Below are positions 36,522-49,537 of a stretch of 64,000 nucleotides of DNA, one piece after another. This DNA is from Ceratopteris richardii. Its lineage: Eukaryota; Streptophyta; Polypodiopsida; Polypodiales; Pteridaceae. A model generated the notes under the pieces. It did no database searches. It saw only the letters and a program-made list of their open reading frames with translations, and was not told the origin of the DNA. Within the stretch, counting starts at the first letter, position 1. The number at the start of each line of letters is the position of its first letter. A program made the position numbers and the translations under genes. The DNA lies in assembly GCA_020310875.1 (NCBI GenBank), contig CM035414.1, positions 193,928,653 to 193,992,652 of the forward strand, written 5' to 3'.

Positions 36522-38237
36522 TTGATGGACATTTGGAGGATCATTTCTTATCCAAACCCTACAGTGTTATATATCGTTGGAAAGCTCTCGACGATTACTT
36601 TCCAATGGTGCAATAATAATTTTCAGTATTTTTGCCCTATTACATTTGCAAGTAGGTACATGACCCATATGCGAGCAGATAAGGAGCCTCTTCGTATACG
36701 AAGGAGCCTTAACAAGTCAGCTATATCTTCAACTAGTGAACCTACCTCCCCTCTACCCTCTTTGAATTTATCTATTGAATTCGGTGTGACACCACTATCA
36801 AAGGAGAAGCATAGTAGAACATTAGACTTCTCCTCAGATACATCAGAAGAAACACTAGTGCAAATGGAGGATCTCTCTCATTTACTCTCCAGACTCAATA
36901 TTAAGTTCCCTACCTTCAAGGGACAAGCTTATGAGGATGCTGATGATCATGTGAGGAGGTTCATCTCCTTATGTCGAGGACGAGGTCTGCAGAACAGAGA
37001 GGATGCAATGTTGGTACTCTTCCCATCCACATTGGAAGGCCTTGCTGACAAATGGTACAGTCAATATGCAGATGGCCATTTTGCGACATGGGAGGCTCTG
37101 AAGATGGCATTCTCACAGACATTTCGACCTAGTGACTCCTCGGAAAGAGCTCTAGACCAGCTCGAGAATCTAAGGCTAAGATTAGGTGAATCCTTTCATG
37201 AAATTCACACTAGAACAAAAGCACTTGTTGCACGTCTGCCACATGCTCCAGGTGACTTCTTGGTTAAGAAATGGATAGAAAAAGCTCTGCCTAGGTCATC
37301 TCAGCAGAAGCTACGTGAGTCTCTTAGATTGGATGCAACCCTCAATGATTTTGTTGCAGCAGCATCACGCATTGAAGAAGCTAGGCAACATTTTGAAGGA
37401 GATACACAATTGAATTATGCTGCAGAACTAGACCCTATTGGGCAACTGAGGAAGGAACTGGAGGCATTGAGAATGCAACAAAATCAACAAGAAGAGAAGG
37501 TCTTGCCACCACTGCGTCGCACTGATGATGAAGTAGCCCAACTTCGCTGTGAGTTAGAAGATTTGCGGACCACTCAGGATATAAGAAGGCAGATTTGGTG
37601 TACAATATGTAACAACAATGGACATTCCAATGCTAATTGCCCTAACAAGGTAAGCTGTCAATTTTGTGGAAATGATGGTCATGAAGCTAGAGACTCTTAC
37701 TACCTCAAGGGTACACAGCAACGAAGTAACCCTCAAGCTTTGGATTCATATTATGCTAGTACTTCAAACACACCTAATAGAGAGGAAAATCGTACAACAA
37801 AGCCTAGATATAATAGACCATTGATGTGTTATCGCTGTGGTGAGTATGGCCATATGCAAAATAGGTGTTCCCTTCCAGAAGATGAACCTCCTTGTCAACA
37901 TTGTCGAGAGGCCAAGGATCACTATACCAAAGACTGCCCAAGAAGCCATACTGCTCCAATCCACATGATTGCAGTCTCTCCACAAGAAGAAGGTATGACC
38001 ACTCAGTCTTATGCTGTTTCATCCTCTGCAATACCCATGATGACTAGAGCCAGACAAGCAGCAACAATCCATAGAGAGGAACAACAAGGATTCCAGGATA
38101 AAGAGGAGGAAAAGAAGTCTGGGTGGAAGGGCCAAGAAGAAGTTGAAGGAGCTTATGAAAGGATGGCTACTTCTCTAAGGGGCCAACCAACAACTTTGCA
38201 AGAAGACACTCATGAGGTAAACATGAACAGATCTTGA
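36522..38237 (+). pseudogene. gag region of gypsy M
   Basis: A 571-residue frame, part of which may be leader. It has a retrotransposon gag domain (residues about 110-270: YEDADDHVRRFISLC, DKWYSQYADGHFATWEAL) and a nucleocapsid with several CCHC-type knuckles (CTICNNNGHSNANC, CYRCGEYGHMQNRC and relatives, residues about 360-480). Gag forms the particle that packages the element RNA. It sits directly before the protease region, in a different frame, as in many gypsy elements. Confidence 0.85.
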
Positions 38238-38992
38238 AAGGTATTCATCACAAGGTTAGTCTATACGAACTTATAAAGATGGATTCAAAAATAAGAAGTG
38301 ACTTATTGAAGATTATACACTCTGCTCACTTGATCCAATCACCCAGTATAGATGGTTTCATGGTTGATTTTCCCCCTGCACCCTTGGCAGACTACCAATG
38401 CTCAAGATTATCTGTTTGTATAAAGGATGAATCTCTCACAGGTGTGATCATAGATAGAGGCTCTGGTATCAATTTGATGCCAGCTTTCACAATGAAGAGA
38501 CTGAATTTGAACCCCACCAAGATGGCACCATTCACAGTTACACTAGCAGATCAACATCGGGTTGCGCCTCTTGGCATTATTGAAAAGGTACTGATGATAG
38601 TACAGGGTTGCCACTTTCTTCTAGATTTTGTTGTTATTGCACTTTCACAGGAGACTTCTTACCGTTTACTCCTGGGGAGACCTTGGCTGAGGCAAGCAAA
38701 AGCTTTGCAAGATTGGGGGAAAAACAAACTATGGATTTCAACAAGCAGCAATAGCCAACTGGAATTACATTTGGAAGAAGGATTGGACTCAGGGAAAACT
38801 ACTGGGTATACTATGGACACTCAGGTAATGCCCTCTCTACCCCAAGAAGAAGATACATTATTGAATTGGATGATGGAAAGTGCAGAGTGTTGTACGATGG
38901 AAATCAATGAAATAGAAGAAGAAGTTACGGATGAAGGAGTTGCAGGAAAAGGCCATGAAGATCACAAGGAGTTGGAAAATGAGAGTTTGTAG
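38234..38992 (+). pseudogene. Protease region of gypsy M
   Basis: A retropepsin-like domain (VIIDRGSGINLMPAF, then TSYRLLLGRPWLRQ, the usual LGRPWL block of gypsy proteases). It follows gag and precedes reverse transcriptase and has an acidic tail. Confidence 0.75.
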
Positions 38993-39037
38993 GAGAATAC
39001 AAACTTTGAAGAGGCAAAAAATATAGAAGTATCCGGG

Positions 39038-41966
39038 ATGGAAAGCTATGAGCCTGAGTGCAGAGAAGATCTTCCTTTTACGGATATACCTCAAGGATGG
39101 ACCAGAGAACATATTGCAGAATATAAGTTAAAGTCCACTCCTGCATACAGCGGAGATGATTTCTCAAACAAGACTAGTCCTGAAATGCCAGTTCAAGAAA
39201 TAAATCTAGGGGATGAAGAGAACCCTCAAGTAGTCCACTTGGCCTCTTGGCTATGGCATTATCCTCCTTTACTGCAGAAGGTAACTTCTTTACTTTTTGC
39301 CTACAAAAATGTCTTTGCATGGTCCTAGAAAGATCTAACAGGGATACCAGAGGAGCTTGGATTACACAGAATACCCTTAGTTGAGGGAGCCGCGCCTGCA
39401 AGAAGTAGGCCGTATCGACTCAATCCAAAATATGCAGAGGCGGTAAAGTTGGAAGTTACAAAACTAGAAGAAGCAGGTATAATTGTTCCAGTAGAACATT
39501 CCAGGTGGCTTTCTTCTATGGTTATTGTACCCAAGAAAAATAGTGGAAAAATAAGGGTTTGCATTGATTTTCGTGCCTTAAATAAAGTGACTGTTCGATT
39601 TCCTCAGCCCTTTTCAGAACAAGTACTTGAGGAAGTAGCCGGTCACACTGTGTATAGCTTCTTGGATGGTTTTAGTGGCTACAATCAGATAGTGATCCAT
39701 CCTGATGATAGGGACAAAATAGCTTTTGTTACTCCATGGGGCACTTATGTCTATACTCGCATGGCTTTTGGTTTGAAGAATGCACCCAGCTTCATTTAAT
39801 AGAACAATGTATCTGATATTGGGCAAGTGGTTAACAACCTTTCTCCGCATTTTCATGGATGACTTTTCAGTGTTTTCAGGCACAGGCAGAAGAGCAGAAG
39901 TTCAAGATTTCCATGATCATTTGGAAAATCTAAAGGAAATCTTTGAGCAATGTCTCAAACCAGGTTTGAAGTTAAATCCTGCTAAATGTCATTTTTTGGT
40001 CACCAAGAGCACTCTTCTTGGTCACATAGTATCTGCTGAAGGGATAACGGTTGACCATGCAAAGGTTACTGCTATTCTATCCATGCCTATTCCACAAAGC
40101 CCAAAGGAAGTGCAAAGATTTTTGGGCCATGCAGGATATCATAGAATATTCATACGAATGTATTCAGAAATAGCTAAGCCCTTATCAAGGCTTACCAGTA
40201 AAAAGGTGCCTTTCTCATGGAGTGCTGAAGCTGAGAAAGCATTTTGTGAACTGAAAATGAGGTTATGTACTGATCCACTTTTAAGTGTTCCTAACTGGTC
40301 ATTAGAGTTTCATGTGCAGACAGATGCTATTCTTCATGTTGTTGGTGTAGTTCTAGCTCAACCATCATCACACAAGGTTGATAGACCTATCTCCTATGCC
40401 AGCAGACTACTCACCCAAGCAAAAAGGAACTACAGTACGACCGAAAGGGAAGGTTTGGCTATTGTATTTGCTCTTCAGAAGTTTCGGCATTACCTTCTCG
40501 GTGTACATTTTATAGTCATATCCGACCATCAGCCCTTGAAGTACTTGATAAACAAGCCTAGAGTAGCTGGAACGATTTGGAGATGGTTACTCCTCTTTCA
40601 AGAATTCAACTTTGATATTCATATTAAGCCAGGAAGAGAGCACTACATGGCAGATCAAGTGTCCAGGACTGCAATGAGCGAGAAGGCAACATGTATTAAT
40701 GATGAACTGGTGGATAGTAATCTCTTTCTAGTGGCAATACAGACTGATTGGTATGATAGAATTCTCCATTTTCTCACTATTGGAAAAATCCCAGAACACT
40801 TGACACCTATAGAAAAGAGAAGATTGCTCCTGAAAACCAAAGCATATTCACTTATAAATGGAAACTTACATAAATATTGTCATGATGATATCTTGAGAAA
40901 GTGTGTTTATCCCGAGGAGGTAAATCTTTTGCTAGAGGTAGCACACAGTGAAGGGCATCTAAAGGGGGAAGAATTGGCTCACAGAATCATCCACAAGGGA
41001 CTATGGTGGCCTCATATTTACAAGGATGCGATCAAGTTTGCTAAAGAATGCCACATTTGCCAGAGATGTGCTCCTACACCAACCAGATTGAATTTCCAAC
41101 CATTAGTCATATCTACAGGATGGCTCCCATTTGAACGATGGGGTCTTGATTTCATAGGACCAATTAGTCCAACTGGTCAACCTGGGGGTAATAAGTATAT
41201 TTTGATGGCCACATGTTATGCAACTAAATGGATAGAGGCTAAAGCTACTATGGACTTCACAGCGTTAACAGTAGCTAAGTTCTTGTATAAACGTATTTTC
41301 TCAAGATTTGGTTGCCCACTGGAAATCACTAGTGATAGGGGAACACATTTTGTAAATCAGCTACTTCAATTTATATTTGACAGGTACAAGGTCTTCCATA
41401 AAAAATCTTGTGCCTACTATCCAAGGGCAAATGGGCAAGCAGAGAGCTCCAATAAGATTTTGATCGGGTTTCTGTGCAAATTATCTTTTGATCATCAAAG
41501 CTTTTGGCCAGAAGCATTGATCGGTGCAATTTGGGCTTTCAGAACTACAAGAAGGGGAACCACAGGTGAGAGTCCATTTCGCTTAGTGTATGGAAAAGAG
41601 GCATTGACCCCATTTGAATTCATTATAAAAAAGGAAATAGGAACCAAAACCATTGGAATTGAACCTCCCATTGAGAGATTGGTGGCATTAGAAGAATACA
41701 GAGAAGGAGCAATGCAAAAACTTCAGGTAACACAAGAAGAGCGCAAGAGACTGCATGACAGGTATCTGAGGTCTAATGAAGTTCAGGAAGGATCCATGGT
41801 TTTAGTGCATCAGGTCCCAACAATTCCAACCAAACTGGCACCTAAATGGATAGGACCTTACACGGTGGTAAAGGTATTACCTCATGGAGTAGTACATCTG
41901 GAGGATTTGCACAGTAAGAGGATACCCCTAGTCAATATTTCGAGGGTGAAGAAGTACATGAATTAA
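39038..41966 (+). pseudogene. RT, RNase H and integrase region of gypsy M
   Basis: Reverse transcriptase (39449-39990, with VCIDFRALNK, MAFGLKNAPSF and FMDDFSVF), RNase H (40290-40660), integrase zinc region (about 40945-41070, HX3H...CHICQRC), integrase core (41130-41470, with GLDFIGPI, TSDRGTHF and NGQAESSNK) and a C-terminal GPYTVVKV block. There is no chromodomain after it. Long frames remain; the element is broken. Confidence 0.85.
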
Positions 41967-42025
41967 GTTAAATTGGAAGCATTTCATTCACCGTACCTAC
42001 CGTATTTCATTCAGTGATTGCCGTT

Positions 42026-42028
<3 letters not shown>

Positions 42029-42064
<36 letters not shown>

Positions 42065-42122
42065 TAAAAAAAAGTGTGAAAAAAAAATTGAAAAAAAAAT
42101 GAAAAAAAAAGAAAAAAAAAAA

Positions 42123-42198
<76 letters not shown>
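42029..42198. repeat. TA microsatellites around an A-rich tract
   Basis: A (TA)n run at about 42029-42061, an A-rich GAAAAAA tract at 42063-42122 and a second (TA)n run at 42122-42198. They lie between the integrase end and the right LTR of M. Confidence 0.9.
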
Positions 42199-42200
<2 letters not shown>

Positions 42201-42349
42201 AGGGTGAAGGATTATCTGAGTTAAGTCAAGGAGGAAGAACTTCCTTCACTATCTTGTTTTTACCTTCGGGAATTGCACCGGGACGTTGCAAAGACTTGAT
42301 GTGGGGGTCTGTATCGCGGCATTCCCTCTCTCTCTTTTCACCACGACCC

Positions 42350-42860
42350 CCTCCAACCCCACCGTCCCCTCCTCTTTTCCCCCACCACCCCCGCCGCCCC
42401 CACCATCACCACGACCCCCTCCAACTCCACCAGTCCTCCTCTTTTCCCCCACCATCCCCGCGGCCCCCACCATCACCTCGACCCCCTCCAACTCCACCAA
42501 CCCTCCTCTTTTCCCCCACCACCCCCGCGGTCCCCACCATCACCTCGACCCCCTCCAACTCCACCTGCCCTCCTCTTTTTTCCCCACCACCCCCGTGGCC
42601 CCCACCATCACCTCGACCCCCTCCAACTCCACCAGCCCTCCTCTTTTCCCCCACTACCCCCGTGGTCCCCACCATCACCTCGACCCCCTCCGACTCCACC
42701 AGCCCTCCTCTTTTCCCCCACCACCCCCGCGGCCCCCACCATCATCTCGACCCCTCCAACTCCACCAGCCCTCCTCTTTTCCCCCACCACCCCCGCGGCC
42801 CCCACCATCACCACAACCCCCTCCAACCCAACCGTCCCCTCCTCTTTTCCCCCACCACCC
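42350..42860. repeat. 67-base C-rich tandem array (right LTR of M)
   Basis: The counterpart of 34600-35120, with about the same number of units and local unit differences. Confidence 0.85.
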
Positions 42861-42864
42861 CTCC

Positions 42865-44125
42865 ATAGCCCTCCACCACTCCACGACCCCCCACACAACT
42901 CCACACCCCCCACAGCCCTCCACAAACTCCACACCACCCCACAACCCTCCACCACTCCACACCACCCCACAGCCCTCCACCACTCCACACCACCCCACAA
43001 CCCTCCACCACTCCACACCACCCGACAACCCTCCACAAACTCCACACCACCCCACAACCCCCTACCACTCCACAGCACCCCACAGCCCTCCACCACTCCA
43101 CACCACCCCACAACCCTCCACAAACTCCACACCACCCCACAGCCCCCACCACTCCACACCACCCCACAGCCCTCCACCACTCCACACCACCCCACAGCCC
43201 TCTACCACTCCACGACCCCCCACACAACTCCACCCCCTCCACAGCCCTCCACAAACTCCACACCACCCCACAACCCTCCACCACTCCACACCACCCCACA
43301 GCCCTCCACCACTCCACACCACCCCACAACCCTCCACCACTCCAGGACCCCCCACACAACTCCACCCCCCAACAGCCCTCCAGAAACTCCACACCACCCC
43401 ACAACCCTCCACCACTTCACACCACCCCACAACCCTCCACCACTCCACACCACCCCACAGCCCTCCACCACTCCACGACCCCCCACACAACTCCACACCC
43501 CCCACAACCCTCCACAAACTCCACACCACCCCACAACCCTCCACCACTCCACACCACCCCACAGCCCTCCACAAACTCCACACCACCCCACAACCCTCCA
43601 CCACTCCACACCACCCCACAGCCCTCCACCACTCCACACCACCCCACAACGCTCCAGCACTCCACACCACCCCACAACCCTCCACCACTCCACGACCTCC
43701 CACACAACTCCACCCCCCCCCCCCCCCCCCCACAACCCCCCACAAACTCCACACCACCCCACAGCCCTCCACCACTCCACACCACCCCACAACCTTCCAC
43801 CACTCCACACCACCCCACAACCCTCCACCACTCCACACTACCCCACAACCCTCCACCACTCCACACCACCCCACAGCCCTCCACAATCTCCACACCACCC
43901 CACAACCCTCCACCACTCCACACCACCCCACATCCCTCCACCACTCCACACCACCCCAAAGCCCTCCACAAACTCTACACCACCCCACAGCCCTCCACCA
44001 CTCCACACCACCCCACAACCCTCCACCACTCCACACCACCCCACAGCCCTCCACAAACTCCACACCACCCCACAACCCTCCACCGCTCCACACCACGCCA
44101 CAACCCTCCACCACTCCACGACCCC
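42865..44125. repeat. 28/29-base C-rich higher-order tandem array (right LTR of M)
   Basis: The counterpart of 35115-36470, with about 45 units. It has a C run of 19 at 43713-43731. The order of unit variants differs from that of the left LTR. Confidence 0.88.
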
Positions 44126-44739
44126 CCACAAACCCCACAAATCCCACAATTTCCCACGACCTCTCACAAAAGTTATCATGCAATTGTGATGGACATTTGG
44201 AGGATCATTTCTTATCCAAACCCTACAGTGTTATATATCGTTGGAAAGCTCTCAATGAGTACTTTCCAATGGTGCAATAATAATTTTGAAAACTTGGATC
44301 AATTTTTGACCACACCCCAAAAACCCCCACAAATCCCCACAACTCACCCCCTATTCCCACCCACAACCTCCCACAACCCCCGTAATCTCCCTCAACTCCC
44401 CACAACTCACCTCCCACACCGCCCACTTAATATGAAGGATCAAAAGCTACTACAAAAAATTAGGTGAAGGATGTGCTTCTCAGGGTCATTCAAACATCAC
44501 GGGCAACACAAAATGAGGATCTCAGCTTGCATGCAAAAGTGATAGTAAAAGTGTAAGTGGTAAAAGTGAAAGTGGAGAAATGACTGTTGCCGCCAACCAT
44601 TCATGACGACTGCTTAATTTTGAGGATCCAATTCAAGACTAGTGACATATTTGATCTACCCCTCCAATTTTGGGTAATCAATCGGCGCATGATCTGTGGG
44701 CGTGAGGAATCGGCAAGGCCCTCTTGGCCTATTGGAGCC

Positions 44740-44747
44740 TATAAAAG
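44740..44747 (+). promoter_or_regulatory. Likely TATA box of the M LTR
   Basis: TATAAAAG lies about 620 bases from the LTR end, in the unique part downstream of the arrays, where a U3/R promoter is expected. Confidence 0.55.
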
Positions 44748-45365
44748 CAATGGATTTGTGTTCATTTGGGATACATTCAGATACACACATTCACATACGT
44801 ACGTACAGAGGTCCTCTCTTTGCAGTTTGTGGCTTCAAGCCTACTGTAGGAAGTCACTCTGTGGTGAGGATACAGAGCGTGGGCTTTCTAGTGAGGGCTA
44901 ATAGCACTATAGTGTGAAGAGAGTGGCTTGGTTTTGTCATTCAGTGTGAGTCATTGGTATTTCGTGCTCTTTCCCTTAGAGCAAGTCTTCATACTTTGTA
45001 TTGATCAGTGCTAATCTACATCTAGTTGAGTCCATTGTACGTATTGGACGAATCCCTTGAATTGATGTTGTTTAGTTCTGGAGTGGCATGTTAGCCGAGA
45101 GCATAAACTTTTGATCATCTCTTTTGCCTATGTTGTAATCATCTCATTCAAACTAAGGAGTGGTTGGTCTTCCATTATTGTCATTTTGTCATTAATATTT
45201 TCTTGAGTATTCACAACTCTGTGCAATCATTGATATCTGCCTATTCACAGAAGTGTTAAAGGGTATATTTCCCTAAGGAGAGCCTCCCTTGAGTAGGTGA
45301 AGTACTAGAATGCTTGCTGCATGCTCGTGTTAAAAGTAGATACCCAGTACCTCCTCTACAACATA

Positions 45366-45488
45366 TAAGAGTATCAAGTATGTGGTAACATAGGGAAAAA
45401 AACCTCTAGCCAACACTAGAGTAAAAAGTGCCCATGTATAGGGAAAAGGTTCACATCAAAGCTACTCGAGGAACACATAAGTGTAACA
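45366..45488 (-). repeat. Right part of the upstream LTR of copia B
   Basis: It continues the LTR beyond gypsy M (from GAGTATCAAGTATGTGG to GTAACA) and matches 29940-30056. Confidence 0.88.
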
Positions 45489-46600
45489 AGCTTTTCTTTC
45501 TTGAATTTTCCACTTGACGTTACAAAACAATTCATCATCTGGTAGAATATCACAAACCAAACGAGTCAAAGCTGAATCTTTATGATGGATTGAAGAGATA
45601 ACTGCTAATTGGAGATGCTCAGGCTTGAGTAATACACTCTCCTGTTGATCAAAAGCCTCTTCACCTTTCTTTTGTGGAAGGTAAGATCTTCTTGACAAGG
45701 CATCTGATTGACATTTCCAATGTCCTGGACAATATGTGATGACGAAGTCAAATCTGGATAAAACGTTACTCCATTAAGATTTCGTTCTATTGAGAATGTG
45801 GATGGCCATAAAATTCTCTAAATTCTTATGATTTGTATATACAATAACATCATGAGCTTCTCCTTCTCGATGGTGATGCCAAGTGTCAAACACATCCACT
45901 ATTGCAAGAAGTTCTTTATCATGGATTTAATAATTAATATATGGAGGAAGACTTTCCTTGAATGGTATGCAACTACATGTACGTGTCCATCAACTCCATG
46001 TTGGGATAGAATGGTCCCTAAGACGAATTCTGATGCATCTATCTGTAGGAAGAAAGGTTTGGTAGAATCAGGATGAACTAGAATTGGAGCAGTGGTAAAT
46101 ACTGATTTCAAGGTCTGTAAGGCCTTTTTTTGCTTCTTTGGTCCATGAGAATTTTTCATTTCTTGTAAGCTTTGTAAGAGGTGTCACTATCTTGGAGTAA
46201 TCTCTGATAAATATCCTATAAAAATTGGCAAACCCTAGAAAATATTTTACATCTTGAACACATGAAGGTTGTTGCCAATCAAGGATTGTCTCTGTCTTCT
46301 TAGGATTCATAAAGATTCTTTTCTCTGAGACAATGTACCGTAAAAACTCCAGTTCAGTTTGATGGAAGGAGCACTTCTCCAATTTATCATATAAACCTTT
46401 TTCTCTTAACTTCTCTAGAACTATCTTTACATCAAATTCGTCATCCTCTAGATTTTTGGAAAATATCAAGATATCATCAAGGTATATTACCACAAATCAT
46501 CTAAATATTCTTGAAAGATATCATTCATCATATGATGAAAGATGATTGGAGCATTTGTAAGACCAAATGGCATAACTACATATTCGAAATGCTCGTATTG
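45489..46600 (-). mobile_element. Gypsy C: reverse transcriptase and RNase H part
   Basis: The middle of chromovirus C, read on the minus strand. Reverse transcriptase has [10 protein letters not shown] (near 46560) and IYLDDILIFSK (near 46490), followed by the connection region (FLGFANFYRIFI) and RNase H (FLQIDASEFVLGTILSQ, 45990-46080). B lies to its left and J to its right. Broken. Confidence 0.85.
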
Positions 46601-46948
46601 TGTTAGCTATGAGTTTTTTTTCTCTTCTTAGTATGTGAACCATCTCTTATAAGGAGGGCAATCTTATCTCTTACTTATCTCCTATTTTATTGGCCAAATG
46701 GCTCTCTATTTTTGTATAAAAGTACACCTACTCGTTTATAAAATGCAAGGAACACTTTATGTTATTTTTGTGCACATCCGTGTTTGGAGGGAGACACCTC
46801 TTTTTTCTTCTCTCTACCTTATCCCTTATCGTCCTCATCTTTGCATATGAGTATGCTCGCTTTCTCTCTCTCAGCTATCTCTTTCTACATGTGCATATTG
46901 AGCATGCCATAACTCTTAGAGCTCCCTACTACCTGCTCATACTCAACA
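46601..46948 (+). repeat. Left LTR of J
   Basis: TGTTAGCTATGAG...CTCAACA with a TATAAAAG box at 46715-46722. The primer site starts three bases after the LTR. Confidence 0.9.
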
Positions 46949-46962
46949 TCTGGTATCAGAGC

Positions 46963-48094
46963 AACACGATGAGCTGGGAAAACGGAAAGATGGATCTTAA
47001 ATCTGTAAGAAATGGCGTTTGAATGCACTAGAAAGAAGCAAAGATCTACCTAAAATAGCATCTCAAAATGTGTAGTTTGCAAGAGGTTATTGCGACTTAT
47101 CACTCTATCTCTACGTATGTGAAAGGCCTGAGTGAAGTTCTACGTCACCGTCACTCTCTGTATGATATGCTTGTTGCAGTATTGTTGTGAGCTGTAGTAC
47201 ATGCTCCAAGTGGAAGAGCTGAAGTAAGAGGTGGGGGTGCATGTTACCTCTCTCTGGATAATTCTCTGATGAGGCTATATTTAGTACAGAAGTCAACGTT
47301 TCGTCATTTTCTTTCGAAGTTCAGCACGGAGCTCGTCTCCAAAGAACTACATTTTGAAGCTGGTCATCACATACTAAGGTAAATTTAAAGATTGTGATGA
47401 ACATTGTGATGATCTGTAGATATGAAGGATGAGCAGGAGTAGCTTTTGGAACTTTAGATTTTTTTGGAGCAAGCAAACTTGTCCTTCTTCACTAGAGCAG
47501 TAGCTGTTGCAAGAGCAGGGGCAACAACCTCGATAGCTATAATGAAAAAAACTTGAAACCAGAATAACAACAGAAGTACTCTCGATGAGTTTTTTGTTGC
47601 TTACTAAATTATCAAGTTGTTTAACATGCTACACAACATTTATGCATATGCTTCTGTGCATGATTTGTAAATGACTCTTGTTTTGTACTCCTATATGTTT
47701 AGACATGCAAACATGATGGATTCTATGTTCAAAGCATCTAGTATTTTACGAAGTATGTAATGTGCATGCTTACTTATAGTTGCTGAAAGAAAATGCTCAA
47801 TCTCATGATTCCCAAGATCTACTGTGATTACAAACACATCTGCAAAGCACACCATTGAAGAAGTTCATTGCACATATATTAAACCAAAAGAGAGAAAAGC
47901 CTTCAATGCTCCTATTTCCATAGGCATGAGCATGATATCTACATAAAATTTTTCCTTTTTAAGTTTTCCCATGGGATTAGACACTCCCTCATTGTTGAAC
48001 GGTAAGACCTTCCCAACCAAAATAAAATTCTAGAAATCAAGGTTGTTGGAGTTAGACACTGTCAAAGTAAGTCACTTTGGTAAGACCTCTCCAA
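46963..48094. other. Untranslated leader of J
   Basis: It lies between the primer site and gag. I find no domain, RNA gene or repeat here. At over 1 kb it is long for a copia leader and may contain packaging signals or captured sequence. Confidence 0.5.
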
Positions 48095-48990
<896 letters not shown>

Positions 48991-49191
48991 AAAACATCCC
49001 CTTTGTACCATCCTCATATGTATAGGGAAGGACTTGTACCACCCATGAGTTTGTTGAAGGAAGGATATATACATTGTACCACCTTCTTTGTACATGGGAG
49101 GGAATCATATTTTTTGTACCACCCTAGTCCAGTTGTGAGGAAAGGATAGTTCCCAAAGAGTTACTTGTATAATCAAGCTCAAGGGGGGGAT

Positions 49192-49537
49192 TGTTAGCTA
49201 TGAGATTTTTTTCTCTTCTTATTATGTGAACCCTCTCTTATAAGGAGGGAAATCTTATCTCTTACTTATCTCCTATTCGATTGGTCAAATGGCTCTCTAT
49301 TTTTGTATAAAAGGACAGCTACCCGTTTATGAAATGCAAGGCACACTTTATGTTATTTTTGTGCGCATCCGTGTTTGGAGGGAGGCACCTCTTTTTTCTT
49401 CTCTCCCTTATTCCTTATCATCCTGATCTTTGCATATGAGTATGCTCGCTTTATCTCGCTCAACTATCTCTTTCTACATCTGCATATTGAGCATGCCATA
49501 ACTCTTAGAGCTCCCTACTACCCACTTGTACTCAACA
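49192..49537 (+). repeat. Right LTR of J
   Basis: It follows the AAGGGGGGGA purine tract and carries a TATAAAAG box at 49306-49313. The bases just outside (CCTTG on the right, TATTG on the left) are at best an imperfect target duplication. Confidence 0.9.

Larger units (their letters stand above)
34570..36625 (+). repeat. Left LTR of gypsy M
   Basis: It starts TGTATCGCGGCATC and contains a 67-base tandem array (about 34600-35120), a 28/29-base tandem array (35115-36470) and a unique tail (36475-36625). The right LTR has the same order. Confidence 0.8.
34570..45360 (+). mobile_element. Gypsy M: large Ty3-gypsy element with array-bearing LTRs
   Basis: A 10.8-kb Ty3-gypsy element on the plus strand inside the LTR of copia B, with a perfect 5-base target duplication, ACATA (34565-34569 and 45361-45365). 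The left LTR is 34570 to about 36625 and the right LTR is 42310-45360; they differ in length. Gag and pol lie between. No chromodomain is seen, and the FMDDFSVF-type RT motif suggests the non-chromovirus Athila/Tat side, tentatively. It is nearly whole but broken (about three or four interruptions). Sampled LTR identity of about 95% makes it one of the younger insertions. Confidence 0.88.
42310..45360 (+). repeat. Right LTR of gypsy M
   Basis: 3051 bases, preceded by a GTGGGGGTC purine tract (42301-42309). The two arrays come first (42350-42860 and 42865-44125), then about 1.2 kb of unique sequence with a TATAAAAG box at 44740-44747, ending CTACA before the target duplication. Confidence 0.85.
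29773..45488 (-). mobile_element. Copia B: Ty1-copia element, broken, containing gypsy M
   Basis: A Ty1-copia element of the A family on the minus strand, inserted in the integrase region of gypsy C. The downstream LTR is 29773-30056. The upstream LTR starts at 34400 and is divided by gypsy M (34570-45360), ending at 45488. Flanks AACTT (29768-29772) and AGCTT (45489-45493) look like an imperfect 5-base target duplication. The primer site is near 34388-34399. It is the least decayed copia here, with long gag, protease-integrase-RT and RNase H frames, but it is broken (about four interruptions). The LTRs agree at roughly 93% by eye. Confidence 0.9.

Noticed and set aside
42018-42224. Frame of Tyr-Ile repeats and lysines near the end of M
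   Set aside because: It is a translation of TA microsatellites and an A-rich tract.
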